From IMG/VR virus record IMGVR_UViG_3300008108_000304, positions 1 through 46,293 of that record: a stretch of 46,293 nucleotides of DNA; one strand, 5' to 3'. Within the stretch, counting starts at the first letter, position 1, and every line of letters begins with the position of its first letter. Position numbers and translations under genes: made by a program. Below the pieces are notes generated by a model. It saw only the letters and a list, made by a program, of their open reading frames with translations, ran no database searches and was not told the DNA's origin. Positions 43,001 through 46,293 of this stretch are shown here, piece after piece. This stretch comes from a virus.

Positions 43001-46000
43001 CTACCGCAGACTGAGTAGGAGCTGTGTTAACGTCTGAAACACCTGTACTGGCTAATAAGTTAGGATCAGCACTGACTTCTCGAAGCTGCACACCAACAGG
43101 AATACCGTTACGTTTAAACGGACCAATAGCTGCCAGACCTGATAGGTTTAAGTTTTCAGCATCAATGGTAACTTCACCTGTAAGAGCATTAACGCTAAAG
43201 AAACTACCAATTCTATAGTTACCAACTTGGTCGCTGGTAACAGTAAAACATTTACCGTTGTTTACTTCAACTCGTTCTTTAGACGGTACAGGTTCACCAC
43301 CAAAGAACGGTAGCGCATTATAAGTAACGCCCGAACCAACATACTCTAGAGCTGTTGATGCTGTTGAAACTGTGCTTACGTTATAGAATCTTATAGTAGT
43401 TCCACTTAACAAGTTTTGAATAGCTGGATAAGTGAAAACTTTAATTGATCCACCATATGTTGTATTCAAATACAAGATTGTGTCTTCTTGAATTTGCGAT
43501 TTGTTTTGTAAAACAATGGCTCTCTGTATTTGTAGAGTTGGATCACCGTTGTTCAAATCTGGTTTAAGTTCGGGGTCTGGAACATATCCAGTTCTATGAT
43601 CGACAACATCGTTGATGATTTGTAACAGGTCTTCTGATTTTAATGCAGGTCCGTTTGGATCTATAGGGAATCCTAAAGGTGTACTAATCACCTGCGGTGT
43701 AGAATTACCTGGTGATGGAGTTACTGTTTGATTTTTAACAATTTTACCTACAAATGATTTCCAGTATACATAGGCTGCTAGAGTTTCTTCAATGTCGTCA
43801 GCAAGAACACTACCTTCAGCATAGGCTAATGCAGCATTAATTGTTTGACTATTTCCTTCATAGGTTAAGTCGTAGGCCATTGCGTCAATGATATAGGCAA
43901 TATCTCTAGTACATTTTCCTAGGTCATATCCAAAATTACCAAATGTTCTCTTAAGATAATTTATAGTATCAAACTGAATTGTAGTGATATCTTGTAATAC
44001 TTTGCTTGTGAATCTATCATAGACAAGGTAGTTAACACCATTTGCATAAGTTGGTTTTACTATTGGAATACCAACGTCAGAACTTACAATACTAGCTGCT
44101 CTTGATCCAACAAAGTTCCATGTATCTATTGTTTCTGCTTTTTGGCTGTTAATAACTACCTGTGTAGATGTTGTGCCTCTTCTATAAGAAATGCCAGACT
44201 GTATTGATAGGTAGTTTGAATTAAACATTAAATCAAAACCTAATGCATCAACTACATATCCCACGTCTCGAGAACATATAGTTTTATTATAAACCAGTGT
44301 TGGATATGTAAGATCAATATACTCAGTTGCTGCTGATCTAATAGTGTTTCTAGCAGCGTTCAATAATGTTCTTGCAGTGACTAATTCTGCCGACACCCAA
44401 CTAGTACTTGGAGAAATAGTTGCTGGCGCACTGCCAGTATTAAATGTATTAATTAGTTCCTGTACTCTTGACTGAACAAATACAGCAGCGGCTACTCCGC
44501 CTGGTAATCCTGTGGTAACCTGTGTTTCAGTGCTGTTATACGGTGTCCAACTTCCACTATCTCCTATTAAAATATAGGGCATAATAGATTTAACATAGTT
44601 GTACAGATTTACTGAAGGTGTTAATTCTCCTACTGGCTCTACAAATACTCCAAAGCTAAAATAAGATCTGCAGATAATTTGTGTTGCTAGATTACACCCG
44701 CTTACTTCACCGTAGGTTAAATCAAAAGCCAGTGCATCAATAATATATTCAACATCTCGCTCACACTTTACAATGTCATAGCTAAAGCTATCAAATGTAT
44801 TAGTTATATGAGTTATTGTATCACTTTGAATTGTAGATTTATTTGATTCAAGTAGTGTAAAGTTTGCCGACACAATAGGATTGCTGATATTTGCCGGGTA
44901 TGTTATTGTTGGTGCTGTTCCAGTATCAACTATGTTGATAATGTCATCCATGTTGTTGTCAACTTGAGTTTGAACAGACAGTTGCACATCTGCAACTAAC
45001 AAAGATTTTAAATGTCCGTATGCTGCCAATGTTACTAACTTTTCAGCAGGATCAATTATAAGAGCTCCAAAACTATAATAAGCATTGCCAGCAATAACTG
45101 ACTGCCAGTTTCCGCCATATTTTACGTCGTAGGTAATTGCGTTTACAATATTTGCTACATCTCTATTACAAGCTGCTTGTCCAGTAGGTCCCAACGCTGC
45201 CCACTCTGTAGGATAATTAGTTTGCAAAAATGTTGCAACACCAGTTTGATAAGTTGTTTTATTAGCTTGTAAAGTTGTAGCTGACGTTGCAGCATCAACT
45301 GTGGTGTTACTGTTATCAGGAAAAATTATTGTAGGCGTAGTACCGCCATCTAATAAATCAGCAATAGTATCAAATGAAGCAGCAATTTCGTCTTGAAGGC
45401 TTACTGCTATATAGCTTTGTGCTCTTGCTTTTGCGTAGTTAACAGAACTTAATGTCTGAATTTTTTGTGTAGATAATACAATTCCGGTTGACGCTAATCC
45501 TCTGTTATAGGCGTTACCTGCAACTACGCTAGCAAAATTTGAACCTGTAATTAAATCATAAGCAGCAGCATCGACAATATATCCAATGTCTCTGCTACAT
45601 GTTACTGGATTGTAATGTAAATTAAAATTCACATAGTTATAATCAATCCATGCTGTAATTTCAGCTTTTAAGAAATCTTTGTTAAGTCTTAACAATCTTC
45701 TTGCATGGAACCAATCAGGACTATATCCTGTTGGATCATCATAAACATATATGCTAGGAGTACTGCCGTTAATAATACTGTTGATCTCAACAACACTATC
45801 TCCAATTCTTTCGGCTGCCAATGCGCTTCCAGAAATAGCAGTTCCACTGATAATGTCAACTGTGATTTGTACTAGGTCTTCAGCAGTCGATCCTGCAAGA
45901 GGATTGCCTGCTGTCTGACTTACATCTTGTACAGCAGAGTTACTAACAGATTTAGTCCAACTTAAATTATCTGCTTGAACAATGTAACCAATAACTGCTT

Positions 46001-46292
46001 TCAATCTACCAAATGTCTGTTGGTGAGCAGTTACTTGATCTGGGATAACGCTAGTGCCGTCGGGGTTAAAGTATGAATTACTTGCTGTAACCGTGGCGCT
46101 GTTGCCTCCGTACATCATGTCAAATATAATAGCATCAATTAGGTATTCTGTATCCCGCTTGCATTTAATTTCATCGTAGCCAGGAATACTCGGAGTTCCT
46201 ATAATATCACGAACATAGGCAGCAAGTTCTTCTTTAATAAATTCTTTGTTAATTTCTAATTGTCTTGCACCATCAATTAAACCTTGATCCAC
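40008..46292 (-). CDS. Giant fibre protein, C-terminal 2094 residues (N-terminus beyond right edge)
   Basis: The frame is open to the right edge; the GTG at 46292 is an internal codon, not a start. The visible N-terminal 800 residues hold six copies of a helical repeat centred on C-x-RD-(V/I)-x-Y-(I/V)-(I/V)DA-x-x-(Y/F)D, each paired with an NK-x-FLKAEI-x-A helix. A middle domain follows (IQNLLSGTTIRFYNVSTVS, YNALPFFGGEPVPSKERVEV), then about 900 residues of TTVNAFGAATTLNIG-type shaft repeats, and a GGTGQSSFTTNGVLYG motif common at fibre ends. Likely a virion fibre or whisker; partner unknown. Confidence 0.8.
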   Translation of the reverse strand: MDQGLIDGARQLEINKEFIKEELAAYVRDIIGTPSIPGYDEIKCKRDTEYLIDAIIFDMMYGGNSATVTASNSYFNPDGTSVIPDQVTAHQQTFGRLKAVIGYIVQADNLSWTKSVSNSAVQDVSQTAGNPLAGSTAEDLVQITVDIISGTAISGSALAAERIGDSVVEINSIINGSTPSIYVYDDPTGYSPDWFHARRLLRLNKDFLKAEITAWIDYNYVNFNLHYNPVTCSRDIGYIVDAAAYDLITGSNFASVVAGNAYNRGLASTGIVLSTQKIQTLSSVNYAKARAQSYIAVSLQDEIAASFDTIADLLDGGTTPTIIFPDNSNTTVDAATSATTLQANKTTYQTGVATFLQTNYPTEWAALGPTGQAACNRDVANIVNAITYDVKYGGNWQSVIAGNAYYSFGALIIDPAEKLVTLAAYGHLKSLLVADVQLSVQTQVDNNMDDIINIVDTGTAPTITYPANISNPIVSANFTLLESNKSTIQSDTITHITNTFDSFSYDIVKCERDVEYIIDALAFDLTYGEVSGCNLATQIICRSYFSFGVFVEPVGELTPSVNLYNYVKSIMPYILIGDSGSWTPYNSTETQVTTGLPGGVAAAVFVQSRVQELINTFNTGSAPATISPSTSWVSAELVTARTLLNAARNTIRSAATEYIDLTYPTLVYNKTICSRDVGYVVDALGFDLMFNSNYLSIQSGISYRRGTTSTQVVINSQKAETIDTWNFVGSRAASIVSSDVGIPIVKPTYANGVNYLVYDRFTSKVLQDITTIQFDTINYLKRTFGNFGYDLGKCTRDIAYIIDAMAYDLTYEGNSQTINAALAYAEGSVLADDIEETLAAYVYWKSFVGKIVKNQTVTPSPGNSTPQVISTPLGFPIDPNGPALKSEDLLQIINDVVDHRTGYVPDPELKPDLNNGDPTLQIQRAIVLQNKSQIQEDTILYLNTTYGGSIKVFTYPAIQNLLSGTTIRFYNVSTVSTASTALEYVGSGVTYNALPFFGGEPVPSKERVEVNNGKCFTVTSDQVGNYRIGSFFSVNALTGEVTIDAENLNLSGLAAIGPFKRNGIPVGVQLREVSADPNLLASTGVSDVNTAPTQSAVASYTQTNFLNKVEAVDQTVAGTVTTFQGDIGLDGGEVYADVATVNFMNRANKDSILEDGPTFINAFLGATEITMGNPTSTVTLNNDLTLNGSTLATTESLFNIINTDATTVNAFGAATTLNIGRTDGTSNIRGSVVNFTHAVTTNFNANNPTLSASTLGSTLTLFDTSVATVNAFRSATSINMGETSGTTNIESANTNVFGDLQVRGGDLTTNQSTFNLLNTTAATVNAFGAASTINIGAATGTTTVANDLDVNLDTTLGIDTLSLTTINGILTVNMRDNVSAGVEVLEGINSYFKITTNDNSELITFGVTPKTTFLNTTDATNTTTAANTFAGGVGIAKKLYVGTDLTVLGNTSFGDNRTSDTHQVEGSVTVNLPDNTASAYLIKENTQNYIVIDTSDTAEAVKFDQTPRVLILNTSNSTDKDTGALVVEGGVGIEKNLTVGVDLNVDRDVIITRDLAVNGGDISSTATTFNLLNNTVATLNIGGDATIIEIGAATGTTNINHNLDVDGDVNIDGGDLTVSTATFNLANANATTVNFAGAAVAVNVATNATTNSTLSYGNVAQSGNTINLAGPTSGTVNYTTEVTSGTVNAWQTVTGTINIGSNGNINLGTNAGAITTVKVGASVTGNILKIAGTPSGTVNFTTDVTSGTANIFTSITGNVNIGGQSADVYIGDTAGNSILEIRGSSLSGASTIRTNTGVTTANVYNTVVTTGNLFGSATTVNVGAASSTVNIGTTSGDSVLEIRANTAGGTATIRSSAGGLTANVFNGVSTTGNIFGVATAINTGINAASASTFTFGPAITGNTFKVGSTASGTINYTTDVTSGTVNAWQSVTGTINIGASGTIVLGTSTSNATTVNVGSAITGNTLKIAGVAAGTANLSTDVTTGTVNLFTSLDGGSTLNVATAGASTVNLGGTGSTVNIKTLTLTADLEVQYGGTGQSSFTTNGVLYGQNTSGLAVTAASDPGVGNATTSYGILTTDASNVPVWTDTIDGGSY
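40200..42900 (-). repeat. Beta-shaft repeat region shared with the other two fibre genes
   Basis: Units such as ITGNTFKVGSTASGTINY, TDVTSGTVNAW and VTGTINIG recur here several times and match segments in the 1623- and 2609-residue genes (for example near 32460-32620 in the latter). Confidence 0.72.
43900..46292 (-). repeat. Six-copy C-x-RDV-x-YIIDA helical repeat (protein level)
   Basis: The conserved cysteine codons lie near 46163, 45598, 45169, 44764, 44274 and 43911, so spacing is about 120-190 residues. Each unit ends in an (A/G)-x-x-Y segment and most have a D-x-GT-(A/T)-PTI loop before the next. Two further copies occur in the 2609-residue gene near 38500 and 38060, where the second lacks the cysteine. 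Confidence 0.8.
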
Positions 46293-46293
46293 T

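Noticed and set aside
27202-46293. Diversity-generating retroelement target in the fibre genes
   Set aside because: No reverse transcriptase and no template/variable repeat pair with adenine-specific differences could be recognised; the repeats look like ordinary structural repeats.
1-46293. CRISPR array, tRNA genes, insertion sequence or integrase
   Set aside because: No regularly spaced identical repeats, no T-loop with matching cloverleaf arms, no transposase or recombinase motif seen in any gene. A GTTCCGATC near 831 lacks the other tRNA arms.

Overview
The window is part of the genome of a T4-like myovirus. A T4-type replication and recombination set (UvsX, UvsY, UvsW, gp32, probable gp62) sits next to a T4-type virion set (terminase gp16 and gp17, head-completion gp4, sheath gp18, tube gp19, tail completion gp15, dNMP kinase gp1). 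Sequence style is that of marine T4-like phages (cyanophage or pelagiphage relatives): the DNA is AT-rich, UvsX is flanked by small acidic proteins, and the fibre genes are very long and rich in Thr, Asn, Gly and Val. No photosynthesis or other clear auxiliary metabolic gene is visible, so the host cannot be named. No tRNA, integrase, insertion sequence or CRISPR array was seen.

Layout, following transcription of the minus strand from right to left. From 46293 to 27202 lie three giant fibre genes; the rightmost is cut by the window edge. From 27201 back to 23560 is an island of three plus-strand genes: a structural protein, gp15 with a long extension, and a Nudix hydrolase. It is divided from the minus-strand genes by a back-to-back late promoter near 23540. 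From 23520 to 12090 runs the late cluster: a neck-like protein, a small protein, gp1 kinase with its own sigma70-like promoter, gp18, gp19, a tube-fold protein, a small protein, gp4, gp16, two unknowns and gp17. A 600-residue unknown follows gp17. Tandem hairpins and a sigma70-like promoter then separate the late genes from gp32, a 63-residue protein, UvsX, an 82-residue protein, UvsY, a nucleotidyltransferase-cupin fusion, an unknown and UvsW, most of them overlapping by a few bases. A second sigma70-like promoter at 3704-3732 starts the next operon: 168-residue unknown, 98-residue unknown, probable clamp loader gp62, a zinc-finger protein, a 61-residue protein and a miniature DNA polymerase III alpha palm. 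The first 1 kb holds the start of another virion protein and a possible small plus-strand gene, both apparently damaged at their starts.

Functionally, the left third serves replication-coupled recombination: UvsX loaded on gp32-coated DNA by UvsY, with branch migration by UvsW. The centre serves packaging and tail assembly, and the right serves host attachment. The features most worth a second look are: late promoters placed so that transcription should begin at the A of ATG (leaderless messages); the polymerase III palm fragment with all three catalytic aspartates; W-x-G surface modules shared by sheath, gp15 and a neighbour; and two repeat families in the giant fibres.
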